This document shows positions 28,647 through 38,088 of a stretch of 64,000 nt of DNA, piece by piece. The stretch's first letter is position 1. Each line of letters opens with the position of its first letter. The position numbers and the translations under genes are program-made. The notes beneath the pieces are model-generated. The model was given only the letters and a program-made list of their open reading frames with translations, made no database searches and had not been told where the DNA came from. The stretch is from Halomonas sp. HL-93 (lineage in GTDB: Bacteria; Pseudomonadota; Gammaproteobacteria; Pseudomonadales; Halomonadaceae), in NCBI RefSeq assembly GCF_900086985.1, contig NZ_LT593974.1, positions 744,001 to 808,000 on the forward strand, in the 5' to 3' direction.

Positions 28647-29120
28647 TTAACGCGCGTTAAGTGCCTGAGCCGTCGCGAGCACTTCATCGACGTGACCGGG
28701 CACTTTGACGCCACGCCAGGCTTGAGCGAGCTTGCCTTCGCTATCAATTAAAAAAGTGCTTCGCTCAATGCCCCAATGCTCCTTGCCGTAGAGCTTTTTG
28801 AGTTTGATAACGTCGAATAATCGGCAAACGGTTTCGTCTTTATCCGACACCAGCGTAAAGTTAAAATCCTGCTTGGCTTTGAAGTTCTCCTGGGCGCGTA
28901 AGCCGTCCCGCGAAACGCCGATAATTACCGTGTTAGCCTCATCAAAGTCGGCTTTGCGGTCGCGGAAATCGCCGCCTTCGGTGGTACAACCCGGTGTGCT
29001 GGCTTTGGGATAGAAATAAATAACGACCTGCTTGCCGCGAAGCTCGGATAACGTCAGGGTGGTATCACCCGTTGCCGGTGCCGAAAAATCGGGGACCGGT
29101 TGGCCTACGTCAATAGACAT
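28647..29120 (-). CDS. bcp: Peroxiredoxin, BCP/PrxQ type, lacking the usual resolving Cys
   Basis: A 157-residue thiol peroxidase that reduces hydroperoxides. The peroxidatic Cys is C45 in YPKASTPGCTTEGGDFRD. E. coli Bcp has a second Cys at 50 (CxxxxC); here that position is Gly50. C99 (DETVCRLFDV) matches a third Cys also found in E. coli. The enzyme must therefore work as a 1-Cys type or use C99 or a partner thiol. It diverges from dapA; the gcvR gene that lies next to bcp in Pseudomonas is absent from the 252-base gap. Confidence 0.95.
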   Translation of the reverse strand: MSIDVGQPVPDFSAPATGDTTLTLSELRGKQVVIYFYPKASTPGCTTEGGDFRDRKADFDEANTVIIGVSRDGLRAQENFKAKQDFNFTLVSDKDETVCRLFDVIKLKKLYGKEHWGIERSTFLIDSEGKLAQAWRGVKVPGHVDEVLATAQALNAR

Positions 29121-29372
29121 ATAAAGCTCCTAATGTGTAGTGGCTTTCAAGGGCGATTACACGCAAGCTTGTGGTGCATGTCAAAGGAGAAAACATCTTT
29201 GGGTCAAAACTTGCCGCGCTTTCCGCTGTACAGGGTCGAGCCGCCTGAGTACCATTTGCCCTTTGTGGATTCCTGTTGAGATGATGGCAGGCTGCGTCAT
29301 GCATTAACTCGGCTCCTTATCTCGTGAGTCATAGACGCTTGATTTAACCCTTTAGCAGGTGAGGAAATACGG

Positions 29373-30257
29373 ATGATCACAGGCAGCATCGTCGCCCTGG
29401 CGACGCCGATGAAAGTCAATGGCGACATCGACTGGGAGGCGCTTCGTCGTCTGGTGAACTTCCATCTCGAAAACGGTACCGATGCGATTGTGGCGGCGGG
29501 CACCACCGGTGAGCCGACGACCATGTCATTTGCCGAGCACTTCGACGTAATACGCAGTGTGGTCGAGGAAGTAAACGGGCGCATACCGGTAATTGCTGGC
29601 ACCGGGGCCAACGCCACGTCGGAGGCTGTTGAGCTGGCACGCTATGCGGGCGAAGTTGGCGCTGATTACTGTTTATCCGTATGTCCTTACTATAACAAGC
29701 CTACCCAAGAGGGCTTGTATCAGCACTTCAAAGCCGTGGCCGAGGGCAGCAAACTGCCGGTGATCCTCTATAACGTGCCCGGCCGGACCTGTTCAGACCT
29801 CTATAATGAAACCGTCGTAAGGCTGGCTGAAGTCAAGAATATTATTGGCTTGAAGGATGCAACGGGCAACCTGGAGCGTGCCGAGGATCTGATCATTCGC
29901 CTCAAGGGCAGTGATTTTATGCTCTATTCGGGTGACGATGCCACTGCCTGTGATTTCATGCTAATGGGTGGGCATGGCGATATTTCGGTAACGGCTAACG
30001 TCGCCCCGAACGCGATGCATGAATTATGCGCCGCTGCGGTAGCGGGCGATGCGGATAGAGCACACCAAATCAATACGCGCTTGATGCCTCTGCATACCAA
30101 TCTGGGGGTTGAGTCCAATCCCATTCCGGTAAAGTGGGCGTTACATCGAATGGGATATGCCGACGCGGGTATTCGCCTGCCGCTGACGTGGCTGTCGGAA
30201 AAGTACCACGCCACGGTCAGTGAAGCCCTACAACTCGCGGGGGTAGTTGAAGAATAA
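29373..30257 (+). CDS. dapA: 4-Hydroxy-tetrahydrodipicolinate synthase
   Basis: A 294-residue aldolase-type enzyme condensing pyruvate with aspartate semialdehyde, the first committed step of lysine and diaminopimelate synthesis. The catalytic set has exactly the E. coli numbering: T44-T45 (GTTGEPTT), Y133 (LYNVPGRT), R138 and the Schiff-base lysine K161 (IIGLKDATG). An ATG at 29373 starts [13 protein letters not shown]. It leads a dapA-bamC-purC run in the same order as in Pseudomonas. Confidence 0.98.
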   Translation: MITGSIVALATPMKVNGDIDWEALRRLVNFHLENGTDAIVAAGTTGEPTTMSFAEHFDVIRSVVEEVNGRIPVIAGTGANATSEAVELARYAGEVGADYCLSVCPYYNKPTQEGLYQHFKAVAEGSKLPVILYNVPGRTCSDLYNETVVRLAEVKNIIGLKDATGNLERAEDLIIRLKGSDFMLYSGDDATACDFMLMGGHGDISVTANVAPNAMHELCAAAVAGDADRAHQINTRLMPLHTNLGVESNPIPVKWALHRMGYADAGIRLPLTWLSEKYHATVSEALQLAGVVEE

Positions 30258-30339
30258 CCCGCAAAAGACCCTTTGCTACCTGGCGAGGTAATGCTTCATA
30301 GCGCCAGGTGACCGATCTGTTGACTGTTAAGGTGGCTTA

Positions 30340-31335
30340 ATGAGCTCTGTGCTTGAAAAACGTGCGCTTAAATGGATACCGCTGGCCCTGGTGGCGGCCG
30401 TAACGCTTGCTGGTTGCGCCCGCGATGAAGGCTTCTACCATGATCGCAATTTGGACTATGTAGACGCCAAGCCCGCGTCACCGTTGGTATTGCCCGATAC
30501 CCGCAATACCCAACGCTACCGTGATGCGCTGCCGGTACCCGACGTTGCCAATCAAAGCGAACAGGATGACGTCGCCGAGGTACAGCCACCTCAGCCACTC
30601 GGCGTGGGGAGTGGCTTGTCGCCTGATTACGTCGAAGTTCGTGAAATCGGCGACCAGCGGTGGTTGGTGGTAGACGCTGAACCGAGTAGCGTATGGACGC
30701 AGTTGGAAAGCTTCGCACAAGCGCGTGGTTTGGATGTTCAGGAAAGCCGTTCCTCTGAAGGCATCCTGGTCACCTCGCAGGCTGAGCTCCGCTTGCAAAG
30801 CGCTCTGCGCGAGGGAAGCAGTGAAATTCGCTGTGAACGTGGTGGCCAGAGCATGGACAGCTGCATAGATGCATTAGCCACCTACTTGGATGACAGAAGC
30901 GCCTCTTCTGTTTCTTCTGATGCGTCATCTTCTTCATTAAATGCCCAGCGCCTGGAAGACAGTGACGAGGTAGCGCTTCGTCAACAAGGTGATGATTGGC
31001 TAGTGGCAGTCTCGCATCCGGTTGAGCGGGTTTGGGCTGAGTTGAATCACTACTTGGAGCTCGATTTTGACCAGGAAGGGGAGCGTGATCTGCTGGCTTC
31101 TGATCCGGATAATCGCTCGTTCACTGTTGAATACATGACTGAAAAGGAACGCAATCGTAACCCCCTTCAGATTGTGTTTAGCGCGGATGTACGTCGCATG
31201 TCTCAAGAAATACGTTTGGAGCTTCAACCTGATGGCAATGGTTCGGTTCTGCGAGCAGTTAACGCAAGCGACCGCTCGTTCAGTGAAGACGATCAACGCG
31301 AGCTTCTTGAGCGTGTAGCCGGCTATTTACGTTAA
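30340..31335 (+). CDS. bamC: BamC, outer-membrane protein assembly lipoprotein
   Basis: A 331-residue lipoprotein of the BAM complex. The signal peptide ends in the lipobox LAGC with the lipidated Cys at 26. An unstructured N-terminal stretch (about 27-100) with DYVDAKPASPLVLP, known to contact BamD, is followed by two helix-grip domains (about 105-195 and 220-331). The linker between them is serine-rich (SASSVSSDASSSSLNAQ). dapA lies upstream and purC downstream, as in E. coli and Pseudomonas. Sequence conservation in BamC is low, so context carries part of the call. Confidence 0.92.
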   Translation: MSSVLEKRALKWIPLALVAAVTLAGCARDEGFYHDRNLDYVDAKPASPLVLPDTRNTQRYRDALPVPDVANQSEQDDVAEVQPPQPLGVGSGLSPDYVEVREIGDQRWLVVDAEPSSVWTQLESFAQARGLDVQESRSSEGILVTSQAELRLQSALREGSSEIRCERGGQSMDSCIDALATYLDDRSASSVSSDASSSSLNAQRLEDSDEVALRQQGDDWLVAVSHPVERVWAELNHYLELDFDQEGERDLLASDPDNRSFTVEYMTEKERNRNPLQIVFSADVRRMSQEIRLELQPDGNGSVLRAVNASDRSFSEDDQRELLERVAGYLR

Positions 31336-31367
31336 TTCAATGATCTTTGTCTTTTTGCGGAGCTCCC

Positions 31368-32084
31368 ATGGAAAAGCGCCAAGAACTCTACGCCGGTAAG
31401 GCAAAATCTGTATACACCACCGATGATCCGGACCTGCTGGTACTTGAGTTCCGTGATGATACCAGCGCCTTTGATGGCAAGAAAAAAGAGTCGCTGGCGC
31501 GCAAGGGGATGGTTAATAACCTCTTTAACGCCTTTATTATGGAGCGCTTAGAAGACGCCGGTATCCCAACGCATTTCGAGAAACAGCTTTCTGACACGGA
31601 AAGCCTAGTCAAGAAAATGCATATGATTCCGGTGGAATGTGTGGTGCGCAATATTGCGGCAGGTGGTCTCGTGAAGCGCCTTGGCGTTGAGGAAGGCATT
31701 ACCTTGACGCCGCCTACGTTCGAGCTGTTCTTGAAGAATGACGACAAAGGCGACCCGATGATCAACGAGTCACTGGCAGAGACCTTTGGCTGGGCGACGC
31801 CTGAGCAACTTGCCAAAATGAAGACACTCACCTTCAAGGTCAACCACATACTTAAGCAGCTGTTTGCAGAAGGCGATATGCTGCTGGTGGATTACAAACT
31901 TGAGTTTGGTGTATTTAACGGCGACGTCGTGTTAGGCGATGAGTTTTCTCCCGATGGGTGCCGGCTATGGGACGCCAATACCCGAGAAAAACTCGATAAA
32001 GACCGCTTTCGTCAAGGCCTGGGTGGCGTCATCGAGGCTTACGAAGAAGTAGGCCGCCGCTTAGGTATTACTTTTCCCCGTTAA
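31368..32084 (+). CDS. purC: SAICAR synthetase
   Basis: A 238-residue enzyme joining CAIR and aspartate with ATP in purine synthesis. It shows [20 protein letters not shown], the SAICAR signatures [18 protein letters not shown] and [20 protein letters not shown], and SPDGCRLWD. The ATG at 31368 is preceded by GGAG six bases upstream and gives [13 protein letters not shown], the expected N-terminus. Its stop overlaps the convergent trmO stop within a TTAA. Confidence 0.98.
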   Translation: MEKRQELYAGKAKSVYTTDDPDLLVLEFRDDTSAFDGKKKESLARKGMVNNLFNAFIMERLEDAGIPTHFEKQLSDTESLVKKMHMIPVECVVRNIAAGGLVKRLGVEEGITLTPPTFELFLKNDDKGDPMINESLAETFGWATPEQLAKMKTLTFKVNHILKQLFAEGDMLLVDYKLEFGVFNGDVVLGDEFSPDGCRLWDANTREKLDKDRFRQGLGGVIEAYEEVGRRLGITFPR

Positions 32085-32821
32085 CGTTGAGCCGTCAACG
32101 TGTCGATAGCCACCACCTCCAACGTGGTGGCTTCGCCGTTTTGGCGTGGGTAAAATTTGACGTCCACATCGCGTAGCCGCACCCCGTATACCCGTTCAGC
32201 AGGCCGGCTTTGCTGGTAGGCAGGGCGAGGGTCTTGGCCCAGTACCTGTTCGATCAACGTCCTGAGCGAGGCTTGATCATCGCGCGTTGCCAACTGGGCC
32301 AGAGCAGCGGCACTGAAATGCACCGCTAGCCGAGCGGGGGCCTCGGGGGCAAAGCCGGCCTGGGCATCCGGGCGCGCTTCAGCCCAGGGCAGATAGGGTT
32401 TAATATCCACCACGGGCGTGCCGTTAACCAAATCGCAGCCTGACAGGATCAGGCGCACGCCCTGGCGGGTATCGATGCCACTCAGTTCGACCAGCGAAAG
32501 GCCCAGCCGGTTGGGACGATGCGTGCTGCGGCTGGCAAACACACCCACTTTGCGGTTACCGCCTAATCGTGGGGGTCTGACGAGTGGCGACCAGCGCTCG
32601 GGGCTTTGATGAAACACAAAGCTGATCCATGCATGGCTGAAAGCGTCCAGTCCACGCACGGCGAGTGGATCGTCGTAGGGCGGACTAAGCACAAGTTGTG
32701 CATTGGCAGCAGGCGCAAGCCCAGGCTGGCGGGGCACGCCAAATTTATCGGCGTAGTCGCTTATTACATGGCCGATAGGTGTCAGCGCAAAAGACTCGCC
32801 GGGTGGGGCATCGTGCATCAC
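32081..32821 (-). CDS. trmO: TrmO, tRNA t6A37 N6-methyltransferase
   Basis: A 246-residue protein of the TsaA/YaeB beta-barrel family that methylates t6A37 of tRNA-Thr with SAM. Family marks are [57 protein letters not shown] and [10 protein letters not shown]. The C-terminal domain is diverged but ends in the typical [12 protein letters not shown] strand. It converges on purC with overlapping stop codons. The t6A substrate is made with TsaB, also in this window. Confidence 0.92.
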   Translation of the reverse strand: MMHDAPPGESFALTPIGHVISDYADKFGVPRQPGLAPAANAQLVLSPPYDDPLAVRGLDAFSHAWISFVFHQSPERWSPLVRPPRLGGNRKVGVFASRSTHRPNRLGLSLVELSGIDTRQGVRLILSGCDLVNGTPVVDIKPYLPWAEARPDAQAGFAPEAPARLAVHFSAAALAQLATRDDQASLRTLIEQVLGQDPRPAYQQSRPAERVYGVRLRDVDVKFYPRQNGEATTLEVVAIDTLTAQR

Positions 32822-32934
32822 ACTGCCTCATCAAAGGGAAAAATAGATAGCCGAGTATAATGCAGCCGTGTTCTCAGCGCAGTGGCGCAGGGCATGCCTT
32901 GAAAAAGAAAGCGTTAACGCCCACAAGGTGAAAC

Positions 32935-33456
32935 ATGACAGACGATCAGACTGTAAAGCCCTCGACGGCCCGCGTGACCTATCGCCTGGCGCGCGCACGC
33001 GATGCCGCCGATCAGGCGGAAGTGTTTTACCATGCCGTGATGCAAGGGGCCGCAACGCGTTATAGCCTGACGCAGCGGCGCGCATGGGCAAGCGTCTTGC
33101 CCCGTGAGGCCACCGCCTGGTCCGCTCGACAAGCGCTGTATACGACCCTTGTCGCGAGCTGTGACGGGCGCTGCGTGGGATTTATAGAGCTTGATGTGCC
33201 CGCTGGGCGAGTCGAAACGTTATACGTCTGGCCGGCACTCAATGGTCGAGGGATTGGCACCACACTATTAATTCACGCCGAACGGCTGCTGTTGGAACAA
33301 GGTGTTGACCGCATCCATATTGAAGCGAGTTTGACGCTTTACGAGCGGCTGATGCGACGAGGCTGGCAGAACCTGGGCGAACAGTGGGTCGAACGAGGTG
33401 GTGAGCCACTTCAGCGGTTTCGTCTTCAGAAGCGGCTCAACGCCGTCGAAACGTAA
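32935..33456 (+). CDS. GNAT-family N-acetyltransferase
   Basis: A 173-residue GNAT protein. The acetyl-CoA-binding motif A is clear in VETLYVWPALNGRGIGTTLL (Q/R-x-x-G-x-G type), followed by the helix HAERLLLEQGV and the C-terminal RIHIEASLTLYERLMRRGW. The start is an ATG after AAGGTGAAAC. The gene is divergent from trmO and convergent with nadC, which is ten bases away. The acetylated substrate cannot be told from sequence. Confidence 0.88.
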   Translation: MTDDQTVKPSTARVTYRLARARDAADQAEVFYHAVMQGAATRYSLTQRRAWASVLPREATAWSARQALYTTLVASCDGRCVGFIELDVPAGRVETLYVWPALNGRGIGTTLLIHAERLLLEQGVDRIHIEASLTLYERLMRRGWQNLGEQWVERGGEPLQRFRLQKRLNAVET

Positions 33457-33466
33457 ACGTTGCCGG

Positions 33467-34321
33467 TTACGGGGTCGCTTGACGGGTGACGCGCATCGAC
33501 AGGTCAATGGCCTTGATGTCTTTGGTCAGCGTGCCGCAGGAAATACAATCCACGCCTGTTTCGGCAATCGCGCGCAGGGTCGTGGTATCGACGTTACCCG
33601 AGGCTTCAAGAGTGGCGTTGCCCGCCGTGAGCTCCACCGCCGTGCGTAGCTCATCCAGGCTGAAGTTATCCAGCATGATGACATCCGCCTTGGCCGCCAG
33701 CGCCTGCTCAAGCTCGGCAAAATTTTCGACTTCCACCTCAACGGGAAGCTCGGCGGCCAGCTTGCGCGCCTGTGTTACCGCGGCCTGAATGCCGCCACAG
33801 GCGGCGATATGGTTTTCCTTGATCAGAAACGCATCCCACAGCCCAATGCGGTGGTTGTGGCCACCGCCACACATGACAGCGTATTTCTGCGCCAAGCGCA
33901 TGCTGGGTAGTGTCTTGCGGGTGTCTAGCAGGCGCACGCCGGTATCGGCGATAAGATCCACGTAGGCGCGCGTAACCGTTGCTGTGGCCGAGAGTGTTTG
34001 CAGCACGTTGAGCGCGGCACGCTCACCTGTTAGTAGGCTGCGTGCAGGGCCCTCCAGGGTGAGAAAACACTGCCCGGCGTCTAAGCGGTCCCCATCGGCG
34101 GCTTGCCAGCGAAGCGCGACGCGGCTGTCCAGGCGGCGGAAAATATCGTCGACCCAGGCAACCCCGCAAAGTACGGCAGGCACTCGGGTAATAACCTCCG
34201 CGGTTGCCCATTGGTGATCTGGGATCAGCTGGGCCGTTATATCGCCAGGGCCAACGTCCTCGGCGAGCAGGCGAGCAGCGCTGGAACGGATTTCTTCGGC
34301 AAGTGCGGTTTGGTAATGCAT
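33467..34321 (-). CDS. nadC: Nicotinate-nucleotide pyrophosphorylase (quinolinate phosphoribosyltransferase)
   Basis: A 284-residue enzyme converting quinolinate and PRPP to nicotinate mononucleotide. Visible motifs are [70 protein letters not shown], and [13 protein letters not shown] followed by ADVIMLDNF. The ATG at 34321 gives [14 protein letters not shown]; an upstream TTG is also in frame. It diverges from ampD by 80 bases, a conserved neighbourhood in gammaproteobacteria. It uses the product of nadA. Confidence 0.97.
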   Translation of the reverse strand: MHYQTALAEEIRSSAARLLAEDVGPGDITAQLIPDHQWATAEVITRVPAVLCGVAWVDDIFRRLDSRVALRWQAADGDRLDAGQCFLTLEGPARSLLTGERAALNVLQTLSATATVTRAYVDLIADTGVRLLDTRKTLPSMRLAQKYAVMCGGGHNHRIGLWDAFLIKENHIAACGGIQAAVTQARKLAAELPVEVEVENFAELEQALAAKADVIMLDNFSLDELRTAVELTAGNATLEASGNVDTTTLRAIAETGVDCISCGTLTKDIKAIDLSMRVTRQATP

Positions 34322-34401
34322 AGCGATCAATTCTCTGGGCGTTTAACGTCGATGCACGGCATTATAGTGAAAGAGCGCGCCAACGTAGAGGAGTCCTTCG
34401 C

Positions 34402-35007
34402 GTGATTGACCCAAAATCTTCTCCTGGCTGGTGGCAAGGCGCACGTCATGTGGTGTCGCCGAATGCAGATCAACGACCCCTTGATGAGGTGTCGTTGCTG
34501 TTGATTCATGCTATTAGCTTGCCGCCTGGTCAGTTTCAGGGCCCCGCCATTGAAGCGTTATTCACCAATCAGTTAGCGCCTGAAGCACACCCTTATTTTG
34601 CGGCTATCGCCCATTTGCGGGTTTCGGCCCATCTGCTGATTCGCCGTGATGGCGAGTGCGTACAGTTTGTCGATACTGACCAGCGTGCCTGGCACGCTGG
34701 TCGTTCACGCTGGTGGGATCCACGCCAGGCACGCTGGCGACAAGCGTTAAATGACTTTTCGGTAGGTGTGGAACTTGAAGGTGACGAAACAACGCCCTTT
34801 ACCAAGGCTCAATATTCGACATTAGCCGAGGCAGTTCAGTGGCTATTGGATCGTTATCCTGCGCTTACCACTGCCCGCATGACCAGTCATGCACGGGTGG
34901 CGCCATTGCGTAAAACCGACCCCGGGCCTACGTTTGATTGGGCCTATTGGCGCCAGGCGTTAGCGACTTTAAAAAGCGATTTAAGTCATGGTGAAACAAG
35001 GAAATGA
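34402..35007 (+). CDS. ampD: AmpD, 1,6-anhydro-N-acetylmuramoyl-L-alanine amidase
   Basis: A 201-residue cytoplasmic zinc amidase of cell-wall recycling. It removes the peptide from anhydro-muropeptides, which controls AmpR signalling in species with inducible AmpC. The zinc ligands fit LLLIHAISLPPG (His), MTSHARVAPLRKTDPGPTFDW (cited by its SHARVAP and KTDPGP parts; His and Asp), and NDFSVGVELEGD is conserved. It starts with GTG, with AGAGGAG upstream. It processes products of enzymes such as MltF in this window. No ampE follows. Confidence 0.95.
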   Translation: MIDPKSSPGWWQGARHVVSPNADQRPLDEVSLLLIHAISLPPGQFQGPAIEALFTNQLAPEAHPYFAAIAHLRVSAHLLIRRDGECVQFVDTDQRAWHAGRSRWWDPRQARWRQALNDFSVGVELEGDETTPFTKAQYSTLAEAVQWLLDRYPALTTARMTSHARVAPLRKTDPGPTFDWAYWRQALATLKSDLSHGETRK

Positions 35008-35358
35008 AACGGTAGTTTGACTACATGGGTTAGGGCCTTGGTCGTGCCGACCAATGTCTTAACAATGCCTTATGTTGCGGTGCAATAGTTTGTTTTCGAT
35101 AGCCTTTTCCGTCTTACTGGAATTGGCAGCGTGGCGACTTTGCGGTATCTTCACCTATACAAAAGGCTAACTTTTACAACACTTATGTAGCTTTATTACA
35201 TTTGGCGGCGTGTAGCTTGTTGAATGTAGAACGAAAACCCCAGGCGACGCTCAGGCGTCGGCTACTTGCATGCCTGTGGTGGCGACACACCACAGCCGCC
35301 CCTGACCCGGTGGGTTAGCGGGGCTGACTGTCATTTATCGTCATTCGGAGAGACCTCT
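35008..35358 (+). promoter_or_regulatory. Upstream region and structured leader of aceE
   Basis: This 351-base gap has no gene. The first two thirds are AT-richer and presumably hold the promoter, but no clear hexamer pair stands out. Near the 3' end are two tandem perfect hairpins: CGACGC/GCGTCG (35245-35260, loop TCAG) and TGTGGTG/CACCACA (35275-35294, loop GCGACA). They lie 65-115 bases before the aceE start, and no T-run follows either. They would sit in the aceE mRNA leader if transcription starts upstream. Confidence 0.45.
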
Positions 35359-38031
35359 ATGAGTCTGGAGACAAGAGAAGATCTCGATCCGGTCGAAACC
35401 ACGGAATGGATAGATTCCCTGGAGTCGGTGCTGGATCGTGAGGGCGAAGATCGTGCCCGCTACCTGATGACCCGCCTGGCGGATCGCCTGCGCCGGGACG
35501 GGATGAAGGTGCCCTTCTCGGTGACAACCCCGCACCGCAATACGATTCCGGTTCATCGTGAAGCGCCGATGCCCGGTGATTTGTTCATGGAGCGGCGTAT
35601 TCGCTCTTTGATCCGTTACAACGCCATTGCTCAGGTCATTCGCAATAACCGGGCCAAGCCGGGCCTTGGCGGGCACATTGCCAGTTTCATGTCGTCGGCG
35701 ACGCTTTATGATGTGGGCTTTAACCACTTCTTCCGCGCTCCTCAGGGCGACTTTGAAGGCGACCTGATTTACATCCAAGGCCACGTGGCGCCAGGCATTT
35801 ATGCGCGTTCGTATCTGGAAGGCCGCCTCAGCGAAGCGCAGATGGATAAATTCCGTCAGGAAGTTGATGGCGACGGCCTGTCTTCTTACCCGCACCCGTG
35901 GCTAATGCCGGATTACTGGCAGTTCCCCACGGTATCCATGGGCCTTGGCCCGATCCAGGCGATCTATCAAGCCCACGTGATGAAGTACCTTCATCACCGT
36001 GAGCTGAAGGATATGTATGACCGCAAGATCTGGTGCTTCATGGGTGACGGCGAGTGTGACGAGCCGGAATCCCTGGGGGCTATTTCCCTGGCGGGTCGTG
36101 AAAATCTCGACAACCTGATCTTCGTCATCAACTGTAACTTACAGCGCCTTGACGGCCCGGTGCGCGGTAACTCCCGCGTGATGGACGAATTCGAGGGCGT
36201 CTTCCGTGGTGCTGGCTGGAACGTTATTAAGGTCGTTTGGGGTCGCCACTGGGATCCGCTGTTCGAAAAGGATAAGAAAGGCATCCTTCAGAAGCGTATG
36301 GACGAAGCGGTCGACGGCGAGTACCAGAACTACAAAGCCAATGGCGGCGCGTACACCCGCGAGCACTTCTTCGGTAAATATCCAGAAACTGAGGCGATGG
36401 TCAAGGATCTCTCCGACGAAGATATCTGGAAGCTCAACCGCGGTGGCCACGACCCGTTCAAGGTATACGCGGCGTACAACGAAGCGGTTAATACCTCAAA
36501 CGGCAAGCCGACGGTGATCCTGGCGCACACGGTTAAAGGCTACGGCATGGGTAGCGGCGATGGCGAAGCAGCCAACGAAGCGCACCAGGTCAAGAGCATG
36601 GAATACGAAGCGCTGAAGACATTCCGCGACCGCTTCGGCATTCCATTGACCGACGAGCAGCTCAAGGAGGTCCCGTATTACAAGCCGGAGGATGATTCTC
36701 CTGAGCTGAAGTATATGCATCTGCAGCGCGAGCGCCTGGGTGGCTACCTGCCCAGCCGTCGCAGCGACTTTGACGCGCTGGAAATTCCGACCCTGGAAGA
36801 CAAAGCCTTTGCCTCGCAAATGGGCGGTTCCAAAGGGCGTGAAGTGTCTACCACCATGGCCTTTGTGCGCGTGCTTAATGGGCTGGTCAAAGACAAGAAA
36901 ATCGGCAAGAAAGTGGTGCCGATCATTCCTGATGAAGCGCGTACCTTCGGCATGGAAGGCATGTTCCGTCAGTTGGGGATCTACACCTCTGAAGGCCAGA
37001 AGTATGAGCCGGTCGATAAAGGCCAGATCATGTTCTACCGTGAGGATCAGAAGGGTCAGATTCTCGAGGAAGGTATTTCGGAAGCAGGGGCCATGTCGGC
37101 GTGGATTGCCGCGGCGACCTCCTACAGCAACAATAATGTCACGCTACTGCCGTTTTACGTCTATTACTCGATGTTCGGCTTCCAGCGTATCGGCGACCTG
37201 GCCTGGGCCGCAGGCGATCTGCAGGCGCGTGGCTTTATGGTGGGTGGCACGGCGGGGCGCACGACGCTCAACGGCGAGGGCCTGCAGCACCAGGACGGTC
37301 ACAGCCTGATTCAGGCATCGACCATCCCTAACTGCAGAAGCTATGACCCGACCTATGCCCATGAAGTGGCGGTGATTCTGCAGGACGGCTTGCAACGCAT
37401 GTTCGCCAACAAGGAGAACTGCTTCTATTACCTCACGGTCATGAACGAGAACTACGAGCACCCTGAGCTCGACGACGTGCCCACTGAGGACATCGTCAAA
37501 GGCATGTACCTGCTGCGCGAAACCAAGGGCGATAAGGGCCGCGTCCAACTGTTGGGCTCGGGTACCATCCTGCGCGAAGTTGAAGCGGCCGCTGAACTGC
37601 TGGAAAACGACTGGGGTATCGGTGCCGATATCTGGAGCGTCACGAGTTTCAACGAGCTGCGTCGTGAAGCGCTGCTGCTGGAACGTGAAGCCTTCCTTAG
37701 CCCGGAAGCCGATGCCAACAAGCCCCACGTCACCAAGTGCCTGGAAGGCCGTGACGGGCCGGTGATCGCGTCTACCGACTACATGAAGCTTTACGCGGAT
37801 CAGGTGCGCGCCTGGGTGCCGAGTGATTACACCGTGCTCGGCACAGACGGCTTTGGTCGTTCCGATACCCGCGAGAAGCTGCGTTACTTCTTCGAGGTAG
37901 ATCGTTACTTCGTGACCGTCGCGGCCCTGCGCGCGTTGGCTGACCGTGGCGAGATTGATCGCAAGCACGTTGGTGAAGCACTGAAGAAGTACGGCATCGA
38001 TGCCAATAAGCCGAACCCGCTGACCAGTTGA
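35359..38031 (+). CDS. aceE: Pyruvate dehydrogenase E1 component, homodimeric type
   Basis: An 890-residue thiamine-diphosphate enzyme that decarboxylates pyruvate and acetylates the E2 lipoyl groups. The ThDP motif is GDGECDEPESLGAISLAGR through NLIFVINCN, and NEAHQVKSMEYE and EGISEAGAMSAWIAAATSY belong to the pyrimidine-domain region. The start ATG follows GGAGAGACCTCT and yields MSLETREDLDPVETTEWIDS, as in Pseudomonas. aceF follows after 57 bases. No lpd (E3) gene is adjacent, so E3 must come from another locus. Confidence 0.98.
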   Translation: MSLETREDLDPVETTEWIDSLESVLDREGEDRARYLMTRLADRLRRDGMKVPFSVTTPHRNTIPVHREAPMPGDLFMERRIRSLIRYNAIAQVIRNNRAKPGLGGHIASFMSSATLYDVGFNHFFRAPQGDFEGDLIYIQGHVAPGIYARSYLEGRLSEAQMDKFRQEVDGDGLSSYPHPWLMPDYWQFPTVSMGLGPIQAIYQAHVMKYLHHRELKDMYDRKIWCFMGDGECDEPESLGAISLAGRENLDNLIFVINCNLQRLDGPVRGNSRVMDEFEGVFRGAGWNVIKVVWGRHWDPLFEKDKKGILQKRMDEAVDGEYQNYKANGGAYTREHFFGKYPETEAMVKDLSDEDIWKLNRGGHDPFKVYAAYNEAVNTSNGKPTVILAHTVKGYGMGSGDGEAANEAHQVKSMEYEALKTFRDRFGIPLTDEQLKEVPYYKPEDDSPELKYMHLQRERLGGYLPSRRSDFDALEIPTLEDKAFASQMGGSKGREVSTTMAFVRVLNGLVKDKKIGKKVVPIIPDEARTFGMEGMFRQLGIYTSEGQKYEPVDKGQIMFYREDQKGQILEEGISEAGAMSAWIAAATSYSNNNVTLLPFYVYYSMFGFQRIGDLAWAAGDLQARGFMVGGTAGRTTLNGEGLQHQDGHSLIQASTIPNCRSYDPTYAHEVAVILQDGLQRMFANKENCFYYLTVMNENYEHPELDDVPTEDIVKGMYLLRETKGDKGRVQLLGSGTILREVEAAAELLENDWGIGADIWSVTSFNELRREALLLEREAFLSPEADANKPHVTKCLEGRDGPVIASTDYMKLYADQVRAWVPSDYTVLGTDGFGRSDTREKLRYFFEVDRYFVTVAALRALADRGEIDRKHVGEALKKYGIDANKPNPLTS

Positions 38032-38039
38032 TCCGCTGC

Positions 38040-38060
38040 CCGGCGGGCAGTGCCCGCCGG
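38040..38060 (+). promoter_or_regulatory. Hairpin in the aceE-aceF intergenic gap
   Basis: CCGGCGGG (38040-38047) and CCCGCCGG (38053-38060) form a GC-rich 8-bp stem with loop CAGTG, nine bases after the aceE stop and upstream of the aceF ribosome site. No T-run follows directly. It could trim or stabilise mRNA segments and set the E1:E2 ratio; that is inference. Confidence 0.45.
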
Positions 38061-38088
38061 CTCGATCCGATTTTAAAGGAGCGCGACC

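Noticed and set aside
37144..37968. Long open frame on the minus strand opposite aceE (274 codons)
   Set aside because: It mirrors the codon structure of aceE, has no recognisable domain or ribosome site, and several similar shadows occur opposite other GC-rich genes.
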